DNA of 64,000 bases, taken from the NCBI GenBank assembly GCA_031002005.1, contig CM061918.1, positions 59,153,478 through 59,217,477 of the forward strand, in the 5' to 3' direction. A program made the position numbers and the translations under genes. Positions 43,519 through 53,427 of this stretch are shown piece after piece. Source of the DNA: Vandiemenella viatica (Eukaryota; Arthropoda; Insecta; Orthoptera; Morabidae). Within the stretch, counting starts at the first letter, position 1. The number at the start of each line of letters is the position of its first letter. The notes beneath the pieces are model-generated. The model was not told where the DNA came from. It saw nothing but the letters and a program-made list of their open reading frames with translations, and did not search any database.

Positions 43519-44257
43519 TTGTTTTTATGCCTCACTCTGTCAAATTCCTTATCCTACACTATCAATTTTGCTTCCCTTGTCCATTTCATCCTAAATATCC
43601 TGCTTATAGCCCACTAACTGACGTTCACATGAATATCCTTGCCTAAGGCTCTTGATCCACCAGTTTTGTTAGCAACTTTCCATGAGGCCTTCTTCCATTT
43701 GCAAGGAGAGAAGGAACCATCATTTCATTCGTGACCCCATACGCCTCACTGAAAGGTTGAGATAAGCCTGAAGCAGAATTTCAGTTCCTCAAGCTTCTGC
43801 TTATCTCTTCATCTTTTCTTATTATCTAACGCTCTCTGCCACATTAAAATTGAAGCTTCCTCCTCATTATCTCTATATGTCTATCATCAATACCTTCAAA
43901 TAAACTGCAAGAAGAAAAGAAATTTATCCTATGATATAACCAGTTTCCATGTTTTGTAATATTAAAATTTTGTTAAATTTTTCAGCATTCCTCATCATTT
44001 TTTAAATTTTCTATTTGACTTATACATATTTTTCCTTTTTGATAGGATTCATTTGTTTATTTGCTTACAATCTGATGTTAGGTTGTTTACAGATGGCATG
44101 AAGTTTTATGACAGGATTCAAACGATATACGATTGTCCATACCTGCAGTATGTCTAGGCATTTTAAGATCGAATTAACATAAATGCCTTTGTTCTTTACA
44201 CCATTAAGATTAAAAAATAAAAATAAAAAAATGAGTATATGGAGGAGGGTGAGAATG

Positions 44258-44503
44258 TTTTTTTTTTTTTTATGGCTTTTGGCAGCTGAGGCCATACAGC
44301 CAGCTCAATGTGTTACATTAAAGCTTGCAGTGAATCAGTTAAATCCAGTGTTTATATAGTCTTCAAAGTGCGGACGCCACAGGACGGACAGGACACACAC
44401 ACAGACACACAACACTTAACAACCATGCCCGCGGCCGGATTCGAACCGGCGGCCTTCGGCACGCGGAGCTAGCACTCTAGCCCCTACGCTACCGAGGCCG
44501 GCA
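44258..44503 (-). mobile_element. tRNA-headed SINE, family B
   Basis: On the minus strand: tagcgtaggggctagagtgc, B box ggttcgaatcc and ggccgcgggcatgg; the body ends gctggctgtatggcctcagc with an A tail (T-run 44259). The hexamer agaatg sits on both sides, a weak target duplication. Confidence 0.8.
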
Positions 44504-44604
44504 GAATGGTTTGTTGAGTGTAAATATTTTGACATATAAGTTGATAATAAACTGAGTTGAGGAAGGCCCGTTGGAGACTTGATAGTCAAAATTTTCAAAT
44601 TTCC

Positions 44605-45040
44605 TGAGTCTGTTGCAGAAGTTGATGAGAGGATGTAGTAGGGCAGTAAGAGAAATCGGATACGAAACTTTGATTAGACAAATATATAGCTCACATAATG
44701 GACATCAAATACAGGTCACTGTGATGGTTCAAAAGAAGTTGGCTGTACCTAAATTTCAATGCATGCTAGTGACTGATATGATGAAGCAGCTGGGTTGGGA
44801 ATCATTGGGAAGCGGTAAGCAGGAAGAGAGCGCTAGGGAAGCTCTAGATGCTTGTTGGGAGAAGAATTACGAGTAGTATGCGAAAGGGAATTCATGACCG
44901 TGAAAATAATTTATAACTTGATTCCAGGCATGAGGAAGTCGGGAAATTGTCAATTACAGGTAAGGACTGGTAGACTGAAATTAATTATTGGGACAGGTAC
45001 TGACTACATTACCTCAAGAGCTCAACGAATTTAAAATAAA
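44605..45040 (+). mobile_element. LINE C-terminal fragment (CR1/Jockey-like)
   Basis: Plus strand: LMRGCSRAVREIGYETLIR, QVTVMVQKKLAVPKFQC, MMKQLGWESLGSGKQEESAR and further broken frames. Same family as 19930-20520 in the opposite orientation. Confidence 0.7.
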
Positions 45041-45394
45041 AATTCTAGATAACCAAACGTACATGTGTTGGGATATTATTAGCGGGAAAATATTTCATTG
45101 CGATTTATGATAATTTGTAATTACTGTAATTGAATCTTTTACTTGGCGATGTCTCCAACTTTGATGCAAGTTAGTTGGACTAAAGTGTTGCAGAAATGAT
45201 GGCATTAACAGTAGATTAAATAAAAAAAATGGATCAAATGCAATGGCAGAAGTAGCCTAATTAAGATATTGTACTTAGGAAGTAAAATTACAACTGATGG
45301 CCGAAGCAGAAATGATGTTAAAAGCAGAAAAATTAAGCAAAAAGAACCTTTTTTAAAATATATATATATGTGTGTGTGTGTTGAACGCAGCACA

Positions 45395-46075
45395 TTATGG
45401 TAGCGAAGTACAGACTTAAGGAACACCAGAAAAATAGGAAAACTGAAGCATTTCAAATGTGATGCTATACAAGGATGTTGAAAATTATGTGGACATTACG
45501 AAACTAATCTGTTCTGGAAATGAAGGGTAAGGTAAGAAGTTGTGGGAAAGACAGAAAGAAGAGACAGGATGGTGGGTCATATTTTAAGATATGTTAAATT
45601 GGTTAAATTGGTTAATTTGTTAGAGAAGGGAACAGAAGAAGGTAATAACTGTAGAGGTAGACATAGATTAAAATATATTGAGCAAATAATTGAAGAGGTA
45701 GATTTAAAGAAGTGTTTTGAGTTTTTTTTTTTTTCTAACTGCTTTACGTCTCTTTTTAACATCGAGGTCTTTAGAGACGGGAAAGGATGGGGGGCAAGGA
45801 TGGGGGAAGGAATGGGAAGGAATTCGGCCATGGCCTTTTGAAGGAAGTATCCCGGCATTTGCCTGAAGTGATTTGGGGAAACCATGGAAAACCCAAATCT
45901 GGATGCCCGGACAGGGATTCGAACCGCCGTCTTCCCGAATGCGAGGCGAGAACGCTAACCGTTACACCGCCCCGCTCGGTAGGTGTTTTGAGTTGAAGAT
46001 GTTAGAGTAAGATAGGGAGAGACAGAGGATGGCATTAAACCAATCGAGAGACTGATGACAGCTAAAAAGAAGTGC
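45395..46075 (+). mobile_element. RTE-type LINE 3' end, split by a SINE
   Basis: Plus strand: cacattatggtagcgaagta (AxYGSE), ERRDRMVGHILRYVKLVKLV, EKGTEEGNNCRGRHRLKYIE and QIIEEVDLKKCFE. After the SINE come the closing NQSRD-like segment (aaccaatcgagagactgatg) and an acagctaaaaag tail. It parallels 43060-43518. Confidence 0.8.
45724..45982 (-). mobile_element. tRNA-headed SINE, family A, nested, with 12-bp target duplication
   Basis: The direct repeat gtgttttgagtt at 45712-45723 and 45983-45994 is exact. On the minus strand the head (gcggtgtaacggttagcg), B box ggttcgaatccc, gggttttccatggtttcccc and ggccatggccgaattcc are intact, with an A tail at the low-coordinate end. One of the youngest-looking insertions in the window. 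Confidence 0.92.
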
Positions 46076-46171
46076 TCGTAGCATGTTGTTATTGTTACAC
46101 TAATGATGCTATAACCAAGATCTTTCTATGTGGTGCAGACGTCAAAACATTACATCTGACTTTTTCCACAG

Positions 46172-46440
46172 AAGCCTCCTCTGAGTGGAGACAGTGAGGT
46201 GGAGTCGATGTCTGAAGTCGAGAGGCCGCCCCCGCCGCCCCCAGACCTGGAGGCGGCGGCCAGCACGGCGAGGCCCTTCAGACTGCGCCCGCCTCCACCG
46301 CCCCCGTCCGACGCACTGACGCCCCCGCCACCGGCGGTGTCTGTCGTGAACCACGGCAACGCCGACGGCAGACCACCCAGCCCTCAACATGGCGACTCTA
46401 CGCACAGACCCATTCTGGCCACCGAACACCAGCCAAACAG
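46172..46440 (+). CDS. Exon 19: polyproline
   Basis: The acceptor is gactttttccacag before AAGCCT; the donor is AACAG followed by gtaaca. Phase is 0 to 2. It reads KPPLSGDSEVESMSEVERPP, PPPPDLEAAASTARPF, RLRPPPPPPSDALTPPPPA, VSVVNHGNADGRPPSPQHGD and THRPILATEHQPN. Three polyproline runs alternate with short acidic or His-rich spacers. It opens the third exon cassette in the 2-1-2-0 phase pattern. Confidence 0.89.
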
Positions 46441-46506
46441 GTAACAACCCCCATCAACCAGTATGAACCTCTCCATTTCGATTTCTTTCTTTAGAATATA
46501 ATTCAA

Positions 46507-47135
46507 CTAGCTGTCACCCGCAACTTCGTTCGCGAGGACTTAAAATTTGATTGCTGAAATTGTATAAAATCCAATAAGGGGGCGTCCATAAATTACGTGA
46601 AGTGAAATAAGGGGGGGGTGTCCGGTGAAAACTCACCAAGGTGGGGGGGGGGGGGGGGGTCCAGGGAAATCTCACGTGAGGTTTTGGAAAAATTGTCGGA
46701 ATGTAGAGCTACAAAAAAAAAGTCCCCAAATGACGCGAAAGTCGATTTTAGGCGGGTGTTTCTTCGAAAAGTGGGGGTGTTACCGGCTTTTGGAAGGGTG
46801 AGACCTAAAAAAAAAACCTCATGTAATTTATGGATGCCTCCTAAATGCCACATGAAATTTATGAAAATGTCATTCACAAATTGACATGGAGAGAAACAAA
46901 ACCCGAGCGACCGATATAAAATTACAGATTTACACACGCTATCCATCTATCAGCGTTTGGTTAGTTTTCAAAATTTCAATACAAAATATACTATTTAACC
47001 CCAAAAAAGTACCCTATTTTCTTCCTAATGATATATAATATTTCCCTGTGAAATTTCATCGAAATCGGTTCAGCCGTTTTATTGTAAAAACATAGCAAAG
47101 ACAAACAGAGAGAGACAGTTAATACTTTCACATTT
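46507..47135 (-). mobile_element. Helitron-like copy, non-autonomous
   Basis: The plus-strand left edge ctagctgtcacccgcaactt is a minus-strand 3' end: a CGCG...CGGG hairpin followed by CTAG, with A before the edge (insertion between A and T). The body (cccgagcgaccgatataaaa, ttcctaatgatatataatat, tcagccgttttattg) matches 25993-26954 and 47745-48036. Confidence 0.75.
46580..46845. mobile_element. Small inverted-repeat element with poly-G core
   Basis: The ends agggggcgtccataaattac and gtaatttatggatgcctcct are reverse complements with two differences. The interior contains an 18-base G-run near 46645. A MITE of undetermined superfamily. Confidence 0.7.
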
Positions 47136-47145
47136 ATAAAAATAA

Positions 47146-48036
47146 CAGCTGTTAACTGCGACTTCGTAGGTATGAATTGGATATATAAAGTTGTAAGTTC
47201 TGTAAAAGGTGTCCCAAAAAGCACGGAGTCGGGACAATATGGTGGGGTAGCCATCACCATACCATTTTACCATTGAACCTGTCTCATGAAGAGAACCAAT
47301 TTGCAATATGTTAAAAATAGCAACAAACTAAGGGGGAGAGGGTTAACTCACAGTTCCTCCTACAGATTTTTGTTTGTAGTTTAAAAATATGTCATTTTCT
47401 AGCTACATCTTATGTCAATACGGTTTTGCATGCAACATTTATGGGTTTGCTGTCCTTTGCTGAGATATATAGGCTTTTGGGGTTGGAAACCCGTAAGCAG
47501 CTGCCCAAGGAAAACACGTCTTTTCTATGTGTATCTCTACTGCTTTCATTGTCTGTTCTTGAGCTTTATTGATAGTAATCGCAAAGGCTAGTCTTACTGG
47601 AATGGTAGGTCTGTCTCAATTATTGGGATTTGAGGAATCAACAAACCATCTTATTTGGCCATTTCATTAATAATTACAGTTTTTTACGTTACGGCCCTAT
47701 TGCGGTATTTTCAGCCGTGTGCCGTTGCCCAGTCAGGATGAACAGATCATACACAAACTGACTGAGGGTTAAGCAAAGCCTGAGTGACTGATATAAAATT
47801 ACAGACACCTACACACGCGATCCGTCTGTCTCTGTCACCCATCGGCTAGTTATCAAAATATCATGACAAAGTATGTTATTTAACCCGAAAATAGTATTCT
47901 ATGTCCTTTTTAATGATATATAGGCCTACTATTTCCTTATCAAAATTAATCCAGATTGCTAGAGCCGTTTAGTTGTGAAAATATAACAATCAAACAGAGG
48001 GAAAAATTACTTTAGCGTTTATGATGTTAGTGTAGA
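47146..48036 (-). mobile_element. Helitron copy carrying helicase remains
   Basis: The low edge (agctgttaactgcgacttcg) and high edge (gatgttagtgtaga, minus-strand start TCTACACTAACATC preceded by A) match the other two Helitron-like copies, and a broken Helitron helicase lies between. It links the short copies to a helicase-encoding parent. Confidence 0.72.
47390..47660 (-). pseudogene. Helitron helicase C-terminus, degenerate
   Basis: On the minus strand: DGLLIPQIPIIETDLPFQ, a stop/frameshift, then RLAFAITINKAQEQTMKAVE, IHIEKTCFPWAAAYG in one frame and VSNPKSLYISAKDSKPINV in the next. This follows the order of the last PIF1-type helicase motifs of Helitrons (IPRIP...LPF, FAMTINKAQGQ, CFSHGQLYVA, SRV). 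Gln-for-Gly in KAQEQ and frameshifts show it is inactive. Confidence 0.85.
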
Positions 48037-48515
48037 TTAGTACAATGTACAAGGGCCAGTCAAATGAAAACCTTAGTATTATGCTTTAGAGTAGACACAG
48101 GTAGAACAAAGCTTTATCACTTTTCTACATAATTTCTCCCATTCTCAACACAAGTTATCCAGCGCTTACAAAGGTAATAAATTCATTTAGAAATTTTTGT
48201 ATCTTTACCGACATAACAGGACCGTATAGTGAAATAGCAAGGGTCGCTGTCTGCGCTGATATGTTATAATAGTAATCTTGTTTTTGATATTTTTTTTTGT
48301 ATTTACGGAGACGTAAAGTAAATTTCGATGACAGGTACTTGTTGAATTAGTATCAATAATACTGTGAAATTATTTGTCAATTACTGATAATCTAAAGTTA
48401 TTAAACGCTGTATCAGATAGGTATCCTGTCTTGCTTCCGAGAACATGGCAGCTGGAGAACCTGTTGACTCGGTTCAAGGAGCTAGTAGTAACCGGGAGAG
48501 TTTTTGTTGTTGCAG

Positions 48516-48697
48516 GAGGCCTCCCGTGTTCCCGCCACCGCCTTCGGAGTTCGAGCAGCCTCCGCAGCCAGTGCCGACGACGACAACGACGTCGACTACG
48601 ACGAGGCGGCCGGCGCTGGTGGTGACGAAGCCCCCGCCTACCAGGCTGCGTCCGGTCATCGAGATCGCATCCAACGACGCAGACGACAAGGTCGAAG
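48516..48697 (+). CDS. Exon 20: Pro- and Thr-rich
   Basis: The acceptor is gtttttgttgttgcag before GAGGCC; the donor is GAAG followed by gtgaga. Phase is 2 to 1 (AG plus G gives Arg). It reads RPPVFPPPPSEFEQPPQPVP, then TTTTTSTTTRRPALVVTK and PPPTRLRPVIEIASNDADDK. The Thr run followed by Arg-Arg-Pro recurs in exons 7, 21 and 24. Neighbouring GTG-rich frames are also open, but only this one matches both splice phases. Confidence 0.86.
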
Positions 48698-48924
48698 GTG
48701 AGAAATCAGACACCACTCTCCAACTACACCAAGTTACGAGTTATGATAAGTTTGGTAGGCTCATTATTACTGAAATGGCTTCCTTGTGTAGATTTCACCA
48801 CTTGCACTCCAAAAGACATAAACAACAAGTCAGCGCTACAGAAATGCTGAGACATTGTACCACAGACAGAACTCGCTGCAATTCATCTCGTTAGTAAAGA
48901 AATAATTAATCATATACAGGGCTA

Positions 48925-49470
48925 GTCAAAATGATTGCAGTGATTTCAGAAAATTACTACAGATTTAATATTTGACATATTCTTCTAAGATTACACAGAT
49001 ATATAAACAAACTGTGGAAGTTTTTTTGAGTGTCTACAGATCCTCAATATGTGCACACATAGTGACTCTGCACACATCAAGTCTATAATCGAGTTCTTCC
49101 CATACCCGATGCTGCATGTCTCTGACAATGAGGGCAAATGCATTGGTGATGTGAACCCGCATGTCTGGCAGATCAACTGGTACTGGTGGCACGAACACTG
49201 TGTCTTTTACGAAACCCCAAACAAAGAAGTCTCAGGGGGTCAGGTCAGGGGAACGAGGAGGCCATGACATCAGCTGACGATCAGCATCCCTAGCACGACC
49301 TATCGATTATAGACTTGATGTGTGCAGAGTCACTAAAGGTGCACATATTGAGCATCTGTAGACACTCAAAAAAAAAATAACCTCCACAATTTGTTTATAT
49401 ATCTGTGCAATCTTGTAAGTATATGTCAAATAATAAATCTGTAGTAATCTGCAATAATTTTGAGGTGTTT
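48925..49470 (-). mobile_element. Foldback element with transposase C-terminus
   Basis: Arms of about 170 bases (48925-49095 and 49290-49470) are reverse complements: ttactacagattta, acacagatatataaacaaa, gagtgtctacagat and actctgcacacatcaagtct. On the minus strand the middle and left arm read PPRSPDLTP, stop, DFFVWGFVKDTVFVPPVPV, DLPDMRVHITNAFALIV and HRVWEELDYRLDVCRVT. This is the C-terminal signature of an arthropod mariner/Tc-type transposase. The right arm duplicates the last codons in inverse orientation. Confidence 0.8.
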
Positions 49471-49620
49471 TTTGTCACATGTCATAATCTCCTTTTATAC
49501 CAGACCGAAATCGATAGTTGAGGTATTATTTTCTCCGCTTTGATCACATTATATTTTAAGAAAGAAGTTTTTTTCCGAATTTGACACTTAAAGGACAAAA
49601 GTAGAATTATATATAAAAAA
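49455..49620. repeat. Lone unit related to the intron 5 satellite
   Basis: Shares gtcataatctccttttatac, gaccgaaatcgatagttgag, a purine/T-run, then cgaatttgacacttaaagga and caaaagta with the array at 11128-12400. Confidence 0.65.
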
Positions 49621-49689
49621 TGTTTTCGTACCAGCAGCAATGGATATTCGTGCCACCAGGTCCATTTCAGAATTGTCGGGCGTGTCGTA

Positions 49690-49880
49690 CACAAGGCTCT
49701 TCGTGGCACCCAAAAAAAAAAAAAAAAAAAAAAAAAAATCCACAGGAGATAAATAAGGGAATCTGGGAGGTCAAGCGACGGGACCACAACATCCAATCCA
49801 CCTGTTTGGAAATGTCCGGTCCATGCTTTCCGACGTAATAATGGCTCATTACGATGTTCTCTACCTCCCCTCCAAATTTG
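49690..49880 (-). mobile_element. Transposase remnant interrupted by a homopolymer
   Basis: On the minus strand: NRWIGCCGPVA, stop, PPRFPYLSPV, then a Phe run, then WVPRRALCTTRP. This aligns with the WPPRSPDLSPLDFFLWG region. The plus-strand A-run at 49712-49738 falls exactly on the DFFLWG phenylalanine codons. Confidence 0.7.
49712..49738. repeat. A27 homopolymer
   Basis: Uninterrupted run of about 27 A, inside the transposase remnant. Confidence 0.9.
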
Positions 49881-50316
49881 TACACGACATTTGGGGACAC
49901 CCTGTATACAGCTGCGAAGGCCGTTCAAGGGACAGAACTGCGTCGTTAGTTACAGGATGTAGACAGTGCAGAGTCGGAAAGTTATAGAATGTATATAGTA
50001 CAGAGTATTGAGTAGTTGCTTCGTTTTCGCGGAAGAAAAGAACGTTTAGCAGCAAAGAGTTTCTCTTCTCCTCGGTGACCTTGATATTTATGCCTGTTAA
50101 AGAGCTCCGTGGTTGAGTGGAAAAAGGGGGGGGGGAAGTAAAAGATTAGAAGCAACTATTGTATTTATCCAGGCATAGTAAAATATCACCACAAAAATCA
50201 TCGTAAACTGCTGTCAACCTTCACAATACTGCCATGATATCTGATATCCACTGCTGAAGTATAGGTCAAACTTGCAGAGGTAGACACTGTAACAGAATTT
50301 GTGTCTTGTGCTTCAG

Positions 50317-50470
50317 GAGAAGATCAGGTGCCAGCGGAGACGTCTTCCGGTCTGAAGCCGCCCCCACCACCACCTCCGAGACCACAGACAACTCCGGAAG
50401 TGCCAGAAATAGAGATCCCTTACAGCAGACCAACGTACGTCACCACGAGACGACCGCCGACCACTACCAG
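50317..50470 (+). CDS. Exon 21: polyproline and Thr/Arg
   Basis: The acceptor is tgtcttgtgcttcag before GAGAAG; the donor is ACCAG followed by gtgagg. Phase is 1 to 2 (G plus GA gives Gly) with no internal ATG. It reads EDQVPAETSSGLKPPPPPPP, RPQTTPEVPEIEIPYSRP and TYVTTRRPPTTT, then a split Arg. TYVTTRRP recalls the aromatic/Thr module in miniature. Found from splice sites, composition and phase. Confidence 0.85.
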
Positions 50471-50654
50471 GTGAGGAGACTCCCGTTTCATCTTCGTCTG
50501 ATTCACTCTACCGGTGTCTTCCTGGTCCACACGTGAAAAGACTGACACTGCACACAACGATATCAACAGATCTTCCCATTTTTCTGTATTATATCTATTT
50601 ATCCAGAATAAGAGTCCATAGTCAAATATATACACTGTCCTATAAATAGAGGTA

Positions 50655-50864
50655 CACTCTTTGGCAAAAAAATTGACTGTGGGCGCCTGAGAATAAGTCC
50701 CTTATTTCGCACAATGTGGCATCATTGCTGGTATTCAACTCAGCGCCATCTGTTATTCATTTCCTTAAGTCAATGCCTGGAAAAACTCTCCGGTGATGCC
50801 ACATAGTGCAAAATAATGGACTTAGTCTCAGGCGCCCACAGTCAATTTTTTTTGCCAAAGAGTG
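50655..50864. mobile_element. Tc1/mariner-type MITE with TA target duplication
   Basis: Arms of about 70 bases are near-perfect inverted repeats (cactctttggcaaaaaaatt, gactgtgggcgcctgaga and gcacaatgtggcatca against their complements), flanked by TA on both sides. The interior is about 60 bases and non-coding. Confidence 0.9.
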
Positions 50865-50879
50865 TACAAACTTTAAGAG

Positions 50880-51500
50880 GAAGTGGAGATGAATCTTATC
50901 GCCTGTGAGCAAAGTGGAGATACTAGCTGACATCGCCCCTGGAGACTTACGCCGGGAAGTTGCCACCAGCGTGGCAAGGCTTAAAGTGAATGAAGACGTC
51001 CGACACCCTCTACATGGTTATACACCAGCTCCATCCAGACTAAAGTCACGTTCAAGTTTCCTGCGGACTTCAAAGCCACTAAATGGAGCAACAAGCAATG
51101 GAAGAATATTGGCTTGGGAGAAGAGAGTCTAACATGATATCGAGTGGATCAAGCCAAAAGAGGGTCTACTAGCTGGGTTCGAAAAACCATGACCCATATG
51201 GAAATCGCTAAATAGGCTTCAAGTTGAAGCTGGTCGTTCCAAAGATACTCTTGCCACGTGGGGATACGTGGGAGAACAGCCAGATACCACATGTTCGTGC
51301 GGGGAGAGAGAAACCATGGTACATTTGCTGTCTTGTCCACAAATTGGAATGAATGTATCCCAATTTCGCATCCAATCAGCTACTGACAGAGCCATCTCAT
51401 TGGCCGGAAAACCACCTCATATTTGATGCTGTCATTGACACGAGAAGAAGAAGAATCTTACAGCAACCCATGATCGATTACGTCATGGGAAAGTGGTAGC
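50880..51500 (+). mobile_element. LINE C-terminal zinc-knuckle fragment (Jockey-like)
   Basis: Plus strand, broken frames: HPLHGYTPAPSRLKSRSSF, WKSLNRLQVEAGRSKDTLA, TWGYVGEQPDTTCSCGERE and TMVHLLSCPQ. This matches the C-terminal WxxLNRLRxGxGRxxxNLxxWG and CxCGxxxxxxHLxxCP pattern of Jockey-type reverse transcriptases. Confidence 0.82.
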
Positions 51501-51609
51501 AAAGGTACATAAAATGAAAGATCACAAGACAGAGATTAGGGTGAGAACGTTTACTCCATTTTATTGCGTTATAGGAGATGTTGGAAGTTTCAACCATTAA
51601 TTTCAATCC

Positions 51610-51807
51610 ATGCATTACACCAAGTGGACTATGGATTGGTCAACACGGTCGAAATACCAGGATTTTCTTGGATATCAGCAGCAGCGCAGGAAATTTATAC
51701 AACCAGATCCATTTCAGAATCGACAAAACTTCGTGTATAACAGATTTCAATGCCCCTCAGATGAAAAAAATCCAGGCTGCTTAAACCCAGAGAGCGAAGC
51801 ACGGTGA
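51610..51807 (+). other. Unexplained open frame, 65 codons
   Basis: The frame reads MHYTKWTMDWSTRSKYQDFL, GYQQQRRKFIQPDPFQNRQN and FVYNRFQCPSDEKNPGCLNP. It is less random-looking than most intronic frames, but has only two cysteines, AT-rich codons unlike the flanking exons, and no clear splice sites. It could be part of an unrecognised transposable element; the opposite strand also shows a fragment (NTDTNSKEEADSIKTIQHF). Confidence 0.2.
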
Positions 51808-53427
51808 CGTTTAGGTCCATGGGTTCCACTGAAATGCTGAATCGTTTTGATGCTGTCCGCCTCCTCTTTGGAGTTTGTATCTGTATTTATGTGACACTGT
51901 AATTTTTTAATCTTCTGTTGAAGAGGGTATTGTACACTGCAGTTTAACATATGAACGCTGCCAGTGTGATCTTCTGCAAATGTACAACGATTCATAGCGT
52001 TTTTTTTTTATTTTCGTGAAACGTAAATAACACACGATGTTTGTCGCGATACACTGCATCATAACTGCCAAACACGACCAGCGTGTATTAAAGTGTTTGC
52101 ACGGAATTGATTAAAGCCGAAACCTAATAGACTCTCTAAATGTTCACAATCACTCAAATCTAAGTAGTCCTCTTTCAAACTACAAACAAAACAATTTTAT
52201 TGCCGTCTCCAAATACATACTACAAATACTTTGTTTTTCGTCAATACCTTCTAATATTTGGTTAAATTCGAACGTTTATATTTCATTATTTTCTTAATTA
52301 TGGCCTTAAGATCTGTCAACGACGAGATGGTTCGAGCTGTTTTTTGCAATATCAGACACTTTACCACAAGGCTCATTGCAAACTGCTAAAAAGAAGTGTT
52401 GATAGCATTAGATTTTTTGCTTGAATTTCCATCTTTTTTTAGCTCGCCAATAGCATTTACTTTCTTCGAATTTTGAAAAATTCTATGCTTACTTGTAATG
52501 ACAACATCATAAATTCAAGTTATTTTTTTTTAAAATAACCTCAATAATCCGCAGTGCTGCATAGTGAAAAGTGAACGGTAGGAACTTATGCATGCTTTGG
52601 GTTGACAGTTCCGATAAGTTGTTCATGCTTACCTTTTACTGAAACGGTCTATATGAAGAAGCCAACCTGAGAAATAACAACTCCGACTTTGATGTAGAAT
52701 GGAGAAAAGAGTGGGAAGCCAACTGTCCACACAAGTGTGCGCTTATAAAAGATCCGACGACCTGTGCTCCAGGTGGCACCAGCCTGGAGGACTGTTCACA
52801 CTGCATCAAGCTGGACCAGCTGCCAAATGATGGCTTGAATCCCTAAACATAATTATTAGATTCATCATCATGATCATGTTGTGCCCTACGGTAGGTTTCC
52901 ACTTGGCAGCTCTTGATAATCTTCTGTAGTCTACCCTCCTTATCATATCCATGTAGTTTCCCTTGATGCCATTCTTCTAAATGACGAGCTATACCACGTA
53001 CTACTTGGGAAAAATAATGTGGTGGTATCCAGTTCCTTTCCACATAGGCAGTAGGTTGCCCAGCCTAATATCAGCCACTCATTGTGAATCAGACGCTGTT
53101 TGTACCAAAAGTCTTTACTTCAACCCCAATTGGCCAGGCGCCTCTTCCACCAGCTACACTGATATGAAGGTCTCTTTCTCCAATGTCGCTGTCATTGAGG
53201 CTCTGGCAAGTGGTCCTTACGTGGTGCTCTCAACTGGAGCCAGCTGATCCAAGGTTTTTTAAATTGGTGTTACTTCTCCGACCTCTCCTACCCCATTCCA
53301 TCCCCCGACTTGCCACAAGTTTAGCGGAGTTGTTGTTTTTAATGTGTTGTATTTTCTTAGTGAGTCACCATCTGTATTTGGCATACGATAACAATAACTG
53401 TAGCGGTGTGGGTGATGGCTTTTCTAG

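Larger units (their letters stand above)
41956..46171. other. Intron 18 (4.2 kb)
   Basis: Largely retroelement remains: minus-strand LINE (42075-43050), plus-strand RTE-type 3' end (43060-43518), SINE-B (44258-44503), LINE C-terminal fragment (44605-45040), and a second RTE-type copy (45395-46075) with a SINE-A inside. The stretch 43520-44250 has nothing recognised. Confidence 0.75.
46441..48515. other. Intron 19 (2.1 kb)
   Basis: Two tandem Helitron-like copies (46507-47135 and 47146-48036), the first containing a small inverted-repeat element (46580-46845), the second containing helicase remains (47390-47660). The segment 48040-48515 is AT-rich with nothing recognised. Confidence 0.75.
48698..50316. 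other. Intron 20 (1.6 kb)
   Basis: Contains a foldback element with transposase remains (48925-49470), a lone unit of the intron 5 satellite (49455-49620) and a second transposase remnant with an A-run (49690-49880). Nothing recognised in 49900-50310. Confidence 0.7.
50471..53427. other. Intron 21 (3.0 kb)
   Basis: Contains a TA-flanked MITE (50655-50864), a LINE C-terminal fragment (50880-51500), an unexplained small open frame (51610-51807) and otherwise AT-rich sequence. I recognise nothing in 52000-53420. Confidence 0.6.

Noticed and set aside
46618..46884. 88-codon frame in intron 19
   Set aside because: Lies within a small inverted-repeat element with a poly-G run; reads low-complexity and lacks splice sites.
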